Assembly (NCBI GenBank): GCA_963782415.1 | Contig: CAWAJT010000007.1 | Coordinates: 1-64,000 of the forward strand | Length of the DNA stretch: 64,000 nt | Direction of reading: 5' to 3' | From: Bog-473 sp963782415 | GTDB lineage: Bacteria; Actinomycetota; Acidimicrobiia; Acidimicrobiales; RAAP-2 | In this document: one piece after another, positions 25,989 to 35,779 of the stretch | Layout: every line of letters starts with the position of its first letter | How positions within the stretch are numbered: position 1 is the first letter of the stretch | Notes under the pieces: model-generated | What the model was told of the DNA's origin: nothing | Database searches by the model: none | The model's input: the letters and a program-made list of their open reading frames with translations, nothing else | Position numbers and translations under genes: made by a program

Positions 25989-26876
25989 CTAGGGAAAAAA
26001 CACACGCTGATGGAGCGAACTTGCCAATCGACCAGCACGAATCCCAAACGTACGCAGCCACTGACGGCGTCGGTTCGGGATGACGAGCCCGGGGCTGGCG
26101 ACGACCAACCAGACCCAGGCCTTGGCGGCCCCCCGTATGTCGCGTTGCATACCATCAGCACGGTAGCTTCTGAACAGCCGTGGTCCGCACTGTCCATAAG
26201 ACCAGGCGGCATTGAACAGGGCCCTTACGCCGGTGCGCTCGCGCTTCTCCACTGCTGCGCCGGAGTTCACGGCGAACCGATATCCGGCAAGTTGGAGCCG
26301 CCAGCACAGGTCGACATCCTCTCCTGCCGAAAGCTCCTCTGAGAAGCCCCGCACGGCCTCAAAGGCCTCTCTGCGGACGCCGAAATTGGCACCCAGGGCG
26401 AAAGGGAGGAACCCCAACTGCCGCGTCGCAGCCGGAACGGGAACGGACTGCGGGACGCCGTCGAGGGCACTGAAGTCGAACACCCCGGCGACGAGATCGG
26501 CATCGGCCAAGGCGGCCGACATGGAAGCAAGCCAACCTGGCCGGACCACGTCATCGGCGTCACAGAAGGCCAAGAGGCTGCCGTTGGCCGCGCCTGCTCC
26601 GATGTTGCGAGCTGCACCTGCCCCCGTACGCGCTGAAGCATCCACGAGATGTATGCGGGGACACCGCTCAGACCATCGCAACACACAAGAATCTGTCTCG
26701 TCGTCCGAGCCATTGTCGGCCACCACCACTTCCCAGTCGAATCCAATCTGCTGAGCCGCTAAAGCCCGGAGCTGGTGTTCCAGCCATGGCATACCGTTTC
26801 GGACCGGAATCACCACGCTGATGAGTGGACGTTCGCCCGGTGGCCGAACATCCTCTACCCCCATATCCTCCGCCAT
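25989..26876 (-). CDS. family 2 glycosyltransferase
   Basis: Start ATG 26876 (MAEDMGVEDVRPPGERP) is chosen because the GT-A fold begins right after it; the frame is open to 27299. Visible: PLISVVIPVRNGMPWLEHQL, VVVADNGSDDETD, the DxD motif in AFCDADD, and ELSAGEDVDLCWRLQLAGYR near the acceptor site. 296 residues, cytoplasmic. Transfers a sugar from a nucleotide donor during glycan synthesis. Confidence 0.85.
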   Translation of the reverse strand: MAEDMGVEDVRPPGERPLISVVIPVRNGMPWLEHQLRALAAQQIGFDWEVVVADNGSDDETDSCVLRWSERCPRIHLVDASARTGAGAARNIGAGAANGSLLAFCDADDVVRPGWLASMSAALADADLVAGVFDFSALDGVPQSVPVPAATRQLGFLPFALGANFGVRREAFEAVRGFSEELSAGEDVDLCWRLQLAGYRFAVNSGAAVEKRERTGVRALFNAAWSYGQCGPRLFRSYRADGMQRDIRGAAKAWVWLVVASPGLVIPNRRRQWLRTFGIRAGRLASSLHQRVFFP

Positions 26877-27254
26877 CACATCTAGCCTACGACGCGCCGG
26901 CCGAGCGAAAAGCTCATCTGAGCAGGTCAGCAGTACCCGGTTCGAGAAGTCAGGCAAGGTCGTAAGCGATCGTTCGGACATGAGCGACGCGACCGTTGTG
27001 GCCTGACGGAGTGAGAAGGCCCGTTGGCCATGTCCTGGCCGCATCGTCTCGCCTCTGTGTCCTTGGGAGTTTGCACGGCAACATGGAGCTGCTGTGGCGC
27101 CACGGTCTCGTGATGAATGTTGCAACCAGTTCGGGGCACTCTGGGAATATGGCTCTGAATCTCTCGCTTGAGCGACAAAGTTAGGAAGAACGTCCCTCCC
27201 GGCCCAGAACAAAGTCCCTAACTGATATCCGGGCGGTTCATCACAATCGTTCTT
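26877..27254. other. 378-base divergent intergenic region
   Basis: Open frames here are extensions of the GT2 gene or shadows. No RNA or repeat seen. Confidence 0.4.
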
Positions 27255-27914
27255 GTGACGGGTCCTTCGTGGGGACAAATGGAGCGGAGCCATCCTCACC
27301 TCCGCACTGGACCTGCGGTTCTTGATCTGTACTGGATCCCTTTAGGTGCAGGTGCGCACGTTGTGCGCATGAGCGGCAGGGCGTATGAGTACCTGTCCGC
27401 ATTGGTGCAGCACCGCTCCCCGCGGACCCTGTATCACTCTGCCCTCGTCGCCGTTGTCGACGGGGCGTCGGTCGTGATCGAAATGACCCCTATTCCAGAT
27501 GCTCGAGGACGAATGGAGCGAGGAGTCGTTGCCGAGGGTCCCGTTGGATGGAGACCAGCTGGTCATCTCCGACGCTTCCGCTACGAAATCCGGCGATGGC
27601 ACGGCGGAACCATTCCTGATCTTGCCAGCTCGGTCGGCAGCCCAGTTCATCTTTCTTCCGACGCCGACTCAGTCAACCAGGCACTCGCCCTGGTGCCTTC
27701 GGTTCCCACGCCGGTCTGGGGCCGCGACGAGCTCGGCGCGGGCGAGATGTGGAATTCCAACTCGGTCATCGCCTGGGTGCTGACCCGATCCGGTCTGCAG
27801 GCGAAGGCCGGTCAGCCTCCGCATCACGGGAGGGCGCCGGGTTGGGATGCAGGGGTCACGGTGGCTGCGCGGCAAATGACCGACGTGTCGACCGCCAGCC
27901 TGGCCGCATCGTGA
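27255..27914 (+). CDS. conserved actinobacterial protein of unknown function
   Basis: About 219 residues from GTG 27255 (or ATG 27279). DLYWIPLGAGAHVVRMSGRA near the start, then FRYEIRRWHGGTIPD, and a C-terminal GEMWNSNSVIAWVLTRSGL. These are conserved in an uncharacterised family often found with small membrane proteins. The Asn-Ser and His-Gly clusters hint at an enzyme but no family fold is recognised. Its stop overlaps the next start (GTGA). Confidence 0.7.
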   Translation: MTGPSWGQMERSHPHLRTGPAVLDLYWIPLGAGAHVVRMSGRAYEYLSALVQHRSPRTLYHSALVAVVDGASVVIEMTPIPDARGRMERGVVAEGPVGWRPAGHLRRFRYEIRRWHGGTIPDLASSVGSPVHLSSDADSVNQALALVPSVPTPVWGRDELGAGEMWNSNSVIAWVLTRSGLQAKAGQPPHHGRAPGWDAGVTVAARQMTDVSTASLAAS

Positions 27915-28366
27915 GGCGCGCCGACAACCGTTCTCTCGTCTGCTTGGAGTACTTCACCGGTTTCACCGCACTGGCTGGTGGCGTGATGCTCGTGGCGAGG
28001 CCGGACGGATCGTTGCTACAGGCCAGGCTTTCAGCTCTCGCAGGAAGCCCGTTCGCTAACTGGCGGGTGCCGGGAATCCTCCTCGCTGCCCTGGTCGGAG
28101 GAGGATTTCTGCTCACCGCAGAATGGCAGCGACGAAGGTTGCCTCATGCGCGCGAACTCTCGATCTTTGCCGGGATCGGGCTGATCGCCTTCGAAGTCGC
28201 CGAGTTGATCTGGGTTGGATTCCAACCGCTTGAGGCCGTCTTCGGAACCGTCGGGGGCGCTGTCACCGTTCTTGCCGTCCGTCAACGATCGCCCATGCCT
28301 CAACTCGCCGTGGATGAGAAGCGAGATCAAAAGGTGTCCGTCAACGTTGGGAGTAGGAAGCCATGA
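27911..28366 (+). CDS. small multi-pass membrane protein
   Basis: GTG in a GTGA overlap with the previous gene. 151 residues with four hydrophobic segments (YFTGFTALAGGVMLVA, VPGILLAALVGGGFLL, LSIFAGIGLIAFEVAELIWV, AVFGTVGGAVTVLAV). No family recognised. Overlaps the next start by ATGA, so three genes form one unit. Confidence 0.7.
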   Translation: MRRADNRSLVCLEYFTGFTALAGGVMLVARPDGSLLQARLSALAGSPFANWRVPGILLAALVGGGFLLTAEWQRRRLPHARELSIFAGIGLIAFEVAELIWVGFQPLEAVFGTVGGAVTVLAVRQRSPMPQLAVDEKRDQKVSVNVGSRKP

Positions 28367-28848
28367 CAAAGATGAAGGATGCGGCCCGAGAGTTCCTGAG
28401 TCACAAGAGGGTGGCGGTCACAGGCGTGTCAAGAACCCCCAAGGATCACGGCGGCAACGTCGTCTACAAGCGACTTCGGGACCGCGGATATGAGGTATTT
28501 GCCATCAATCCAAATGCCGCAGAAGTCGAGGGTGACGCGTGCTACCCCGACCTCAAGTCGGTTCCAGGCGGCGTGGACTGGGTGGTGATTGCCACGAGAC
28601 CCGAGACGGCGGACCAGACCGTCCACGAGTGCGCCGAACTCGGTGTCGAGAGAGTGTGGATGCACCGCGCCATGGGAACCGGGAGCGTGTCACCAGAGGC
28701 CGCAGAGTCTGGTCGGCAGCACGGAATGACCGTGATTGCCGGAGGCTGTCCATGCATGTTCGACCCGACGGCAGATCCGGGTCACAAGGTGATGCGGGTC
28801 GTGTGCTCGCTCACAGGAGCGGTTCCTCGTCATGTCGATGGCGGTTGA
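28363..28848 (+). CDS. CoA-binding (YccU-type) protein
   Basis: 161 residues, Rossmann-type CoA_binding domain: HKRVAVTGVSRTPKDHGGNV, NVVYKRLRDRGYEVFAINP, VPGGVDWVVIATRPETADQT, ending CPCMFDPTADPGHKVMR. Resembles the CoA-binding half of succinyl-CoA synthetase alpha but stands alone, as in YccU. Coupled by ATGA to the membrane gene before it. Confidence 0.85.
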   Translation: MTKMKDAAREFLSHKRVAVTGVSRTPKDHGGNVVYKRLRDRGYEVFAINPNAAEVEGDACYPDLKSVPGGVDWVVIATRPETADQTVHECAELGVERVWMHRAMGTGSVSPEAAESGRQHGMTVIAGGCPCMFDPTADPGHKVMRVVCSLTGAVPRHVDGG

Positions 28849-28877
28849 GTCGATAAGCCAGTTCTCCGATGGGATGC

Positions 28878-29197
28878 ATGAGCCTGAGGTCGGGCACTTT
28901 CAGTGGCTATGCAGTCGCCCTCTCAGTGGCCGGCTTGCTCCTGTATGCGCTCTAGCCGTTGCGCACAACATCATTGGGCTCGCCATGCCGCCGGCCAGCG
29001 ATGTTTTCACGCACAACGGCTCTGCGGACGCACCCTTCAATCTGGTCGAACAGGTCTTCGGTATTGCGACGGTCGCCCTCCTTATGATCGTGATCACTAA
29101 AGTGGGGACAGATGGTCGTAATAGCATTTGGTTGTTGGATTGTGCCGCGACGATTCCGCCGAGGACCAAAGACCTTCCGGGCGATGTGGTCGGTTGA
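28878..29197 (+). CDS. small membrane protein, frame interrupted near 28956
   Basis: ATG 28878 gives MSLRSGTFSGYAVALSVAGL and LLYAL then a TAG. Shifting one frame continues AVAHNIIGLAMPP and FGIATVALLMIVITKVG. Together they make a two-helix membrane protein of about 106 residues. A single missing base in GCGCTCTAGCC explains the break. Confidence 0.45.
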
Positions 29198-29551
29198 CGA
29201 GAGCTGACAGCAAGGTGGCCGTAAAGCCTGATTCGTGTCAGCGACTCGGAAATTGGTTCCACGCATGGCACATCCTGTTGTGCCGGGATCAGAGTGCGAG
29301 GCGAGCGACGATTCGGACAATCAAGCGACTGCAACCGGCATCGGGGACAGACACGGTTGTCAATCAGCGTGACGGTGCTGATTGCGTAAGCGTGCGGACA
29401 ACTGGAGCCAACGGAGATTGTGCTCGGTGGAGCTGCAGCGACGTGGATGCATCATGCAAGCCATCATTAGCACGTCGGGGAAGGCTGCCGGCGTGCTGAT
29501 CGGCGGAGCTTGGGTGCCTGGCCGAACGGGCAAAAGAGAAGGGGTCGAGAC
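29198..29551. other. 354-base intergenic region
   Basis: No credible gene, repeat or RNA recognised. GAAGGGG at 29537-29543 serves the next gene. Confidence 0.4.
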
Positions 29552-29981
29552 TTGAAGAAGAACCGCTCAGTACCTGACGCAACCGTGATTCCGGTTCTGA
29601 CCTACCCAGATGTTCGTGCGGCAGTGATTTGGCTGACGGACACGTTCGGGTTCGACGAGCGCGTCAGGATCGGTGAGGACCATCGATCGCAGCTTCAGTT
29701 CGGTGATGGTGCAGTCATAGTCGCTGATGTGCGGGCCGATCGCACGCCGCCACGCTCGGGTGAGGTGACTCACTCGGTCCTGGTCAGGGTGGAGGACGCC
29801 CGAGCGCACTGTGAACGGGCTCGAGCCGTTGGAGCCCGAATCCTCGTGGAGCCGGACAGACATGCCCTTTGGGGAACGCCAATACACCGCCGAGGACCTC
29901 GCGGGCCACCGGTGGATCTTCTCTGAGACGCTCGCCGACATGGCGCCCGAGGAGTGGGGCGGAGAGACGGTGCTGCGTTAG
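29552..29981 (+). CDS. glyoxalase/VOC-family protein, frame interrupted near 29854
   Basis: TTG at 29552 is preferred over 29510 for its GAAGGGG eight bases upstream. VTYPD-type start (PVLTYPDVRAAVIWLTDTFG) and a middle strand HSVLVRVEDARAHCERAR. The frame breaks at GCCGGACAG; removing one G gives EPTDMPFGERQYTAEDLAGH and WIFSETLADMAPEEWGG to the TAG at 29979. About 142 residues restored. PhnB/VOC fold, probably an uncharacterised small-molecule dioxygenase-like or resistance-type protein. Confidence 0.75.
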
Positions 29982-30196
29982 ACGACGGGTCCCGGTGGGC
30001 CGGGACGAGCGTGCTCCTTCCATCAAGCACAAGCGCAGAGCGGTTTGGTCGGTTTGGTCCGCTCCGCACGAATGGGTCCTCGGACAATCGCTGGGTGCAA
30101 GTCGGTTGCGCCGGGCCGTGAACCCTTGAACAACCCAGTCGAGCGGCCGTAGCGTTCGGAGGGGAAGTAGAGGGGGTCACTACGCGCTCGACACGG

Positions 30197-31528
30197 TTGC
30201 GGGATTGGTCGGTCACGGATTCACGGACGCCAAGTGCGGTTGGTGTGGTCACCTGGCGTCCATCTGCGCTGTGGACGCTCGCGTTCTTCTCCGCGGGGTC
30301 TTTGACCGCATATGTGGCTTGGTTTGCGCATGCGCAGCAGATGGATTTCCAGGTCTATCGGATGGGGGGGCAACACCTCCTTTCCAGGGGGCTCTACTCG
30401 TCGGAGATCACTGTGCTCGGCCGGCACCTGCTCTTTACCTATCCCCCGATCGCCGCCCTGTTCTTCTGGCCGTTTTCGCACTCGTCCGTCCACGTCGGTC
30501 AAGCCGTCTGGGACGCCATCGACCTGGCGGCCCTGGTCGCGCTGATAGCGGTCAGCTGTGCCGCTGCTCAAAAGCGAAGCGTGGCGCGCTCAGACTGGTT
30601 GATCGGTCTGATCGCCCTTGCACCGATCGGGTTGTTCCTCTATCCCGTGCTCGAAAACCTGGTGCTCGGGCAGATCAACATCATCTTGGTGCTCATGATC
30701 GTGACCGATCTCACGATTGGAGTCACCTGGCGAGGAAAGTCGTTGCCAGCGGGGGTGCTCGTCGGCCTTGCCGCGGCGATCAAGTTGACACCGCTCATAT
30801 TCATTCCCTACTTGATCGCGACGCGCCAGGGTCGATCGGCGCGCAACGCCACTCTCACCTTCTTCGTAGCTACAGGCGCGATGTTCGCTGCGACCCCGCA
30901 GTCGTCATGGCTGTACTTTACGAGGGATGCCTTCGATGTTCAGCGGATTGGCCACGTTGCAGACGTCGGGAACCAAGCACTCCACGCTGCGTTCATCCGA
31001 GCCCACCTTTCGCTGGACTCGGCGCTCTTTGATCTGGTTGCTGTGGGGGTTCTGTGCCTCGGCCTGCTGACAGCGGTCGGAGCGTACCGGCGCTCGTCGG
31101 CGATGCTCGGGATGCTCGTCTGCGCCGCCACCGGGCTCTTGCTCTCTCCGATCTCATGGACGCATCACTACGTCTGGCTGGTGCCGACGTTGATCTGGCT
31201 CCTCTTGGGATCGGATAGACCAGCTCGGGGCGGCCGGTGGGCGTTGGCTGGAGCCCTTGTATTCATCGTGATCCGGCCCGGGCAGCCGGGGGGTTCGGGT
31301 GTGCTGTGGTACCTGCGGAACGATGCGTATGTCATCGCCACGCTCGTGTTTGTCGGCTTGGTCGGGGCAAAGGTATTGGCCAGAAGGAGACACGAAGCAT
31401 CTGGATCGGCTGAAGCAGACGTGACGTCAACGACAACGACTGACCCGGAGAGCAATAGCAACCCGGTGCGGGAGCAAAATGTCCCGATACAAGAGTTCTG
31501 TTCCAGGGACCCAATTCGATCGCAGTAG
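30197..31528 (+). CDS. GT87-type alpha-mannosyltransferase (DUF2029)
   Basis: 443 residues, about eleven helices. Signature MDFQVYRMGGQHLLSRGLY with the catalytic Asp in the first outer loop, then FTYPPIAALFFWPF, GQINIILVLMIV, AAIKLTPLIFIPYL and SPISWTHHYVWLVP. This matches polyprenyl-phosphomannose-dependent alpha-1,2-mannosyltransferases such as PimE. Acts on the outer face of the membrane to build mannosylated lipids or glycans. TTG start; the Ser/Thr-rich tail is probably disordered. Confidence 0.85.
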   Translation: MRDWSVTDSRTPSAVGVVTWRPSALWTLAFFSAGSLTAYVAWFAHAQQMDFQVYRMGGQHLLSRGLYSSEITVLGRHLLFTYPPIAALFFWPFSHSSVHVGQAVWDAIDLAALVALIAVSCAAAQKRSVARSDWLIGLIALAPIGLFLYPVLENLVLGQINIILVLMIVTDLTIGVTWRGKSLPAGVLVGLAAAIKLTPLIFIPYLIATRQGRSARNATLTFFVATGAMFAATPQSSWLYFTRDAFDVQRIGHVADVGNQALHAAFIRAHLSLDSALFDLVAVGVLCLGLLTAVGAYRRSSAMLGMLVCAATGLLLSPISWTHHYVWLVPTLIWLLLGSDRPARGGRWALAGALVFIVIRPGQPGGSGVLWYLRNDAYVIATLVFVGLVGAKVLARRRHEASGSAEADVTSTTTTDPESNSNPVREQNVPIQEFCSRDPIRSQ

Positions 31529-32063
31529 CCTCCGCTCTAAACGCGAGCACGCGCGTGGGCAAGCACCGATTGACGGACGGGTCTCCTGCACGCGCCGACC
31601 CGTCAGGGGGTTTGATCCGGGCTCTGACTGGAGACGGATCGTCGTGGGGCGCTGCGCTGGTCAGGTTGATCTTTACCGATGCGTCCGGTCAACATCGTCG
31701 ATCGGTGGTTCACCGTCGAGCCAGATCCACTCGCTAGCCGCCGACCCCGCGAGGTATGGGGCGCCTCCGTGCTGCTGCCGCACGGTCCTTCCGGTCGCGA
31801 GGATCATGACTGGCGGCGCCCCAGCCGGCCACCGCTGGGGCCGTGCGAGCCCCTCTGTCACACTGCTCGCTGCCCGATGGCGCTGAAGGGGCCCGGTGCC
31901 GATCGGCTGGTGGAACGAAGCCTGACGGTGGCAAAGCTGCGCCAGTCCCCCTCAGCGCACCGCTGGTTGCGAAGAGACCGCCGTGTCTTGGCTTCCCCCA
32001 TTCGGGGCGAGCCAAGGGTATAGACAAGAAGGGTCGAGGCCGACAGGGCACTCGGGGGACGGG
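31529..32063. other. 535-base intergenic region
   Basis: Several short frames but none with coding character or RBS. Nothing recognised. Confidence 0.4.
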
Positions 32064-33056
32064 GTGAGCGTGGTTACGTCAAGAAGAGGGGCGATTGGGA
32101 TCTTCCCGCAATGTGCCGCGGCAGCGATCGTGGCGTGCCTCGCAACAATGGTCCTCTGGCCAACCATGGCCAGTGCCGCCAGGGAGCAGAAGGACCCCGG
32201 TCGTTGGAAACTCGTGGCAACCACCTCGGTTCGCATCTTCTACTACCAGGGGATGACGCACGACAAGGACGGGAACTTCTATTTCGATGGCGTCGACAAC
32301 GGACTGTGGAAGACAAACAGTTCGTTCACACAAGTTGGCGGGACGACGCCATACATTCCCGCCGACGTTGCCTCGCGTGACAAGTACAACCACATCGGCG
32401 CCATTACGTACGCGAGGGGTGCCGGGGTGCTCCTACCGATGGAGTGTTACAACGGCACCAACTGTGCGAACACCGGAGCGATCGGTGTCGCGGACCCGGT
32501 CACTCTCGCCTGGGAGTATGAGGTCAGACTGGATCCGACCACCATCAAGAAGGCGATGTGGGCCGCTGTTTCGCCCAACAGCAAGCTTCTCTGGTCCTCG
32601 TCTGGAAACAATCTCTTGGCGTACGACATGGCGGACATCTCACCCGCGCATGCATGGCCTGCTCACTCGGCGATCAAACCGGTGAAGACCCTGAGAAATG
32701 CCATACCACCGTCTGGCGTCGACGGTGGCGCGTTCTACCGGGGTCGGCTCTACCTGGCCGGTACGGTCGGCAACGTGCATCAGGTGTGGTCGATCGATAC
32801 GTCGAACGGCAAGCGCCGGCTCGAGATCTCCCGCACCGTCGTGGGCGAGCAAGAGGGGATCGACTTCATCTCGCAGGATCGGGGAAGGGTGCATCCGGTG
32901 GCGCTCTGCAGTGACCCGTCGTGCGGCGCCGCCACACACGACACCTCCAATGTGTTCGGTGGCGTTCTGCATTTGATGGTGATGCCACAATCCGATGGAA
33001 AGATCCCGCCTACCTATGCGGCGGCAACACTGCTGTCGTTCAGCCCCCGCCGTTGA
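32064..33056 (+). CDS. secreted protein of unknown function, propeller-like
   Basis: GTG 32064 after a G-rich RBS (GGGGGACGG); the frame is open to 31983. Signal peptide AAAAIVACLATMVLWPTMAS then mature protein. Strands such as GMTHDKDGNFYFDGVDNGLW, KAMWAAVSPNSKLLWSSSG and GAFYRGRLYLAGTVGNVHQV suggest a beta-propeller. Two Cys pairs probably form disulfides. No family recognised. Confidence 0.75.
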   Translation: MSVVTSRRGAIGIFPQCAAAAIVACLATMVLWPTMASAAREQKDPGRWKLVATTSVRIFYYQGMTHDKDGNFYFDGVDNGLWKTNSSFTQVGGTTPYIPADVASRDKYNHIGAITYARGAGVLLPMECYNGTNCANTGAIGVADPVTLAWEYEVRLDPTTIKKAMWAAVSPNSKLLWSSSGNNLLAYDMADISPAHAWPAHSAIKPVKTLRNAIPPSGVDGGAFYRGRLYLAGTVGNVHQVWSIDTSNGKRRLEISRTVVGEQEGIDFISQDRGRVHPVALCSDPSCGAATHDTSNVFGGVLHLMVMPQSDGKIPPTYAAATLLSFSPRR

Positions 33057-33092
33057 GCGGGGCCGTCTGAACCAGTCGGCGACCGGGGCTGG

Positions 33093-33444
33093 TTCCATTG
33101 CTGTGGCGTCTCAATAGAAGGTTCTCTTTACTTCAGCAGCGGTCCGGACGAGCAGAAATCGAGAAATCTGGCCACCAAATGCGCATTGTGCTGTGACGAC
33201 GGGATGCAACGCCTGGAACGAAGGCGTGGACGTCGTGCTGCACGGCGATGTCGAAATCGCCCGGGACTTGGCGCGCCTCCAACGGGTGTCTGACGCCTTC
33301 CTCGCCAAGTACGGCGACGATTGGGCCTTTGAGGTTGACGGCGACGGCACGTTTCGCGGCCCGTCGCTCGTCTGCCGATTGAGCCCTGCGCAAGCACTGG
33401 GCTTCAGCAAGAACCCATTCAGCCACACTCGTTGGGACTTCTGA
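33093..33444 (+). pseudogene. PPOX-type (pyridoxamine oxidase-like) flavin protein, fragmented
   Basis: The last 83 codons are clear: TTGCNAWNEGVDVVLHGDVE, RLQRVSDAFLAKYGDDW, ending SKNPFSHTRWDF, the C-terminal half of F420/FMN split-barrel proteins. Upstream, SLYFSSGPDEQKSRNLAT lies one frame away; removing one A from CCAAATGC (33177-33179) joins them as NLATNAHCAVTTGCNAW. A further shift near 33110 is needed for PLLWRL. The N-terminus is missing, so it looks truncated even allowing for errors. Confidence 0.6.
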
Positions 33445-33613
33445 GCGCCCGTTCAGCCTCTTGAGGGTGGCTCCGACCGGCTGCACGCGCGTGCTGAGGG
33501 CTGGAGGCCCTGCTGTTCCCGCCTGAGGGAGGGAGAAAGAGGGGTTCAGTCATCCGAGGTTGCAGGTCGAGCCGGAACTCAATGCAGGTGGCCCGCCAGC
33601 CTTCTCCGACTTC

Positions 33614-33657
33614 GCTGCAACCGCCCCATCGGCTTGGAGGCCGGGGGCGGTTGCAGC
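33614..33657. terminator. strong bidirectional hairpin
   Basis: GCTGCAACCGCCCC (33614-33627) pairs perfectly with GGGGCGGTTGCAGC (33644-33657), 14 bp with a 16-base loop. It lies between convergent genes and 14 bases after the stop of the minus-strand repeat gene. Confidence 0.75.
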
Positions 33658-33670
33658 GGTCGAAGTGTGA

Positions 33671-35779
33671 TCAGAACCCGGCGCCGGCGATGATCGACCC
33701 GTTGAGGTGCGTCCCAGTCATGCCTCCGTTGTTCGGCGCATCGCCGAAGTTGAAGACGGCACCGAGGGCCGAGGAGACCCAGTAGCCCCCGCCGTCGGAG
33801 GTGGCGAAGATGCTGGCGGCCGTGTCCAGGCTGTTGAAGTTCGACGAGTCCGGAGAACCCAGGTTCGCCGCGTCGCCGTAGTTCAAGACCTGGCCGTTGC
33901 TGAGTAGGATCCAGTAGCCCTTGCCGTCCGGCGTGGCCACCGCGGAAGTCACCGTGCCATGGCCCGGGGCGCCGAAGTAGGCGGCGTCGCCGAAGGTGTA
34001 GACGTTCCCGGTTGCAGTCACGAGCCAGTACCCGTTGCCGCTGGAGTCGGGCATGACGGCCACCGCGGCGCCCGCGCAACCACCGATTCCGGGGCACGAG
34101 CCGGCGAAGTGGGCGTCACCGAAGGCGAACACGCCGCCGTCGGAGGCCACCATGAAGTACCCGTTGTCGTCGACCGAGGGAACCATGCCGACGATGGGCG
34201 CGTTCAGGCTGTGGGCCTGCCCCGATCCGGCAGGATGAATTCCGAGGCCCGGGATCGAGCCGTAGAACTGGGTGTCCCCGTAGCTGAAGACGCCGCCGTC
34301 CGAGGCGTTGAGCCAGTAGCCACCGTGATCAGCCGTGGGCACGATGCCGACCACCGGTCGCTGCAGGTGCAGGCTGCCCGTCGAGCCGTAGAACTGGGCT
34401 GCCCCGAAGGAGAAGATGCCCCCGTCCGAGCCCACGAGCCAGTAGCCGTTTGTCGTCGCAGGTGTGGGCGACGTGACGGGCGCCGGGTAGGTGAACTGAC
34501 CAGCGGCGGTAGTGCCGGCGAAGGTCGACACCGTGACGTTCACGGTGCCAGAACCCGCGGGTGCGACCGCCTGCAGTTCGTAGGGCGAAACGTCTGTCAC
34601 GGACGCGAGACTGCCCCCGAAAGTGACCGTCGAGCCGGAGTTGAAGCCGGCACCCTTGATCGTCACCGTGGTGCCACCACTACCCGAAGTGGGAGTGACC
34701 GAGCTCACGACTGGTGGCTCGGTGACGAGGACGTCAGTCGGGTTGCGGAAGGTCGTGTTCGAGACTCCCTGGATGGCCTGGTTGGGCGTCTGGCTGCCCG
34801 ACGCACTCAGTTGGGCGGGCGTGAACTGAAAGACACCGGTCGAGTTGAGGTCGCTGACCCAGAGGTCGCCGGCGGTGTCGAAAGACAAACCGGCCGGGTG
34901 CATGAAGGCAGGGCTGGTCAGCGACTTCGGGTTGTGGTTGCCAGTGGGGGTCAGCTGGCTCGGAGTGAACTCCTGAACGTCGCCGGCGCCGTAGGCGGAG
35001 AACCACAGGTCACCCTGGGCGTCGAATGTCGGGCTCTCCGGTCCGTTGAGGCCTGAGATCGTGACCGCCGGAGGAGTCGTGACGGTCGGATTCAGGCCCG
35101 CGGGGAAGGCCAGCTCAGAGCGGGTGAATTCCACGAGCGAGTTGTCGAACTGGGTGTTGACGCCGCTGAAGGTCGCTGCCCAGAGGTTGCCGGCTGCGTC
35201 GAAGGTGACTCCGAACGTGCCGTTTCCAGCACCTGTGAGCAAAATTTGGGGTTCAGGATTCGTAGCGGACTTTTGCAGCGTGCTTGGCGCGAATCCCGGA
35301 ATTCCCTGGTTCTTGAACGTCACCCACAGGTTGCCGGCTGCGTCGAACGCAACGGCGGTTGGAATAGCGGGAACGCTCAAAACGACCTGCGGCGTCGGGT
35401 TACCCGAGCTCGCTAGGTCTTGAGGGGTGTACTCGGCGAGGGTCTGCCCCGCGCTCGTTCGCCACCCAGAGGTCGCCCTGCGCGTCGAACGCCGCGCCCG
35501 GGGCGCGTTCAGGGAGCCTGAGTTGGCGGTCACTGAGACACTTGGCGCCACGTCGCCGTTCGCCGTGGTGGGGAACACGTTGATCGCGCTGCTACCCAGG
35601 TCTACCTCGTAGAGCTGGGGCGAAGGATTGGCTGCACCCGCCGGTGCGGCGGTGGCGGCAATACCCGCGATCAGTGCACCGCTGATGCAGAGGGCGCTTG
35701 CGGCAAATCCGCGGACGACCCTGCTGGCAGTACCCCGCCTCGAGCTCGATGCCGAGCGGTACATACCCCGTTGCAACAT
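33671..35779 (-). CDS. large secreted NHL-like propeller + IPT/TIG + GYWLV-repeat protein
   Basis: ATG 35779 has GAAAGGA seven bases upstream; the frame is open to 35836. Signal peptide ASALCISGALIAGIAATAAP. Residues about 50-370: repeats with FDAAGNLWVTF and FDAQGDLWFSAY (NHL/SMP-30-like propeller). About 375-455: IPT/TIG domain (VVSSVTPTSGSGGTTVTIKG). About 460-700: GYWLVGSDGGIFSFGAAQFY-type repeats. Two compensating one-base errors near 35447 (GGGG) and 35515 scramble about 20 residues; the correct frame reads AAFDAQGDLWVANE. Probably a surface adhesin or scaffold. Confidence 0.85.
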   Translation of the reverse strand: MLQRGMYRSASSSRRGTASRVVRGFAASALCISGALIAGIAATAAPAGAANPSPQLYEVDLGSSAINVFPTTANGDVAPSVSVTANSGSLNAPRARRSTRRATSGWRTSAGQTLAEYTPQDLASSGNPTPQVVLSVPAIPTAVAFDAAGNLWVTFKNQGIPGFAPSTLQKSATNPEPQILLTGAGNGTFGVTFDAAGNLWAATFSGVNTQFDNSLVEFTRSELAFPAGLNPTVTTPPAVTISGLNGPESPTFDAQGDLWFSAYGAGDVQEFTPSQLTPTGNHNPKSLTSPAFMHPAGLSFDTAGDLWVSDLNSTGVFQFTPAQLSASGSQTPNQAIQGVSNTTFRNPTDVLVTEPPVVSSVTPTSGSGGTTVTIKGAGFNSGSTVTFGGSLASVTDVSPYELQAVAPAGSGTVNVTVSTFAGTTAAGQFTYPAPVTSPTPATTNGYWLVGSDGGIFSFGAAQFYGSTGSLHLQRPVVGIVPTADHGGYWLNASDGGVFSYGDTQFYGSIPGLGIHPAGSGQAHSLNAPIVGMVPSVDDNGYFMVASDGGVFAFGDAHFAGSCPGIGGCAGAAVAVMPDSSGNGYWLVTATGNVYTFGDAAYFGAPGHGTVTSAVATPDGKGYWILLSNGQVLNYGDAANLGSPDSSNFNSLDTAASIFATSDGGGYWVSSALGAVFNFGDAPNNGGMTGTHLNGSIIAGAGF

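Noticed and set aside
33959..35056. Long plus-strand frames opposite the repeat-protein gene (also 42765-43913)
   Set aside because: They mirror the repeats of the minus-strand genes and show no independent RBS or family signature.
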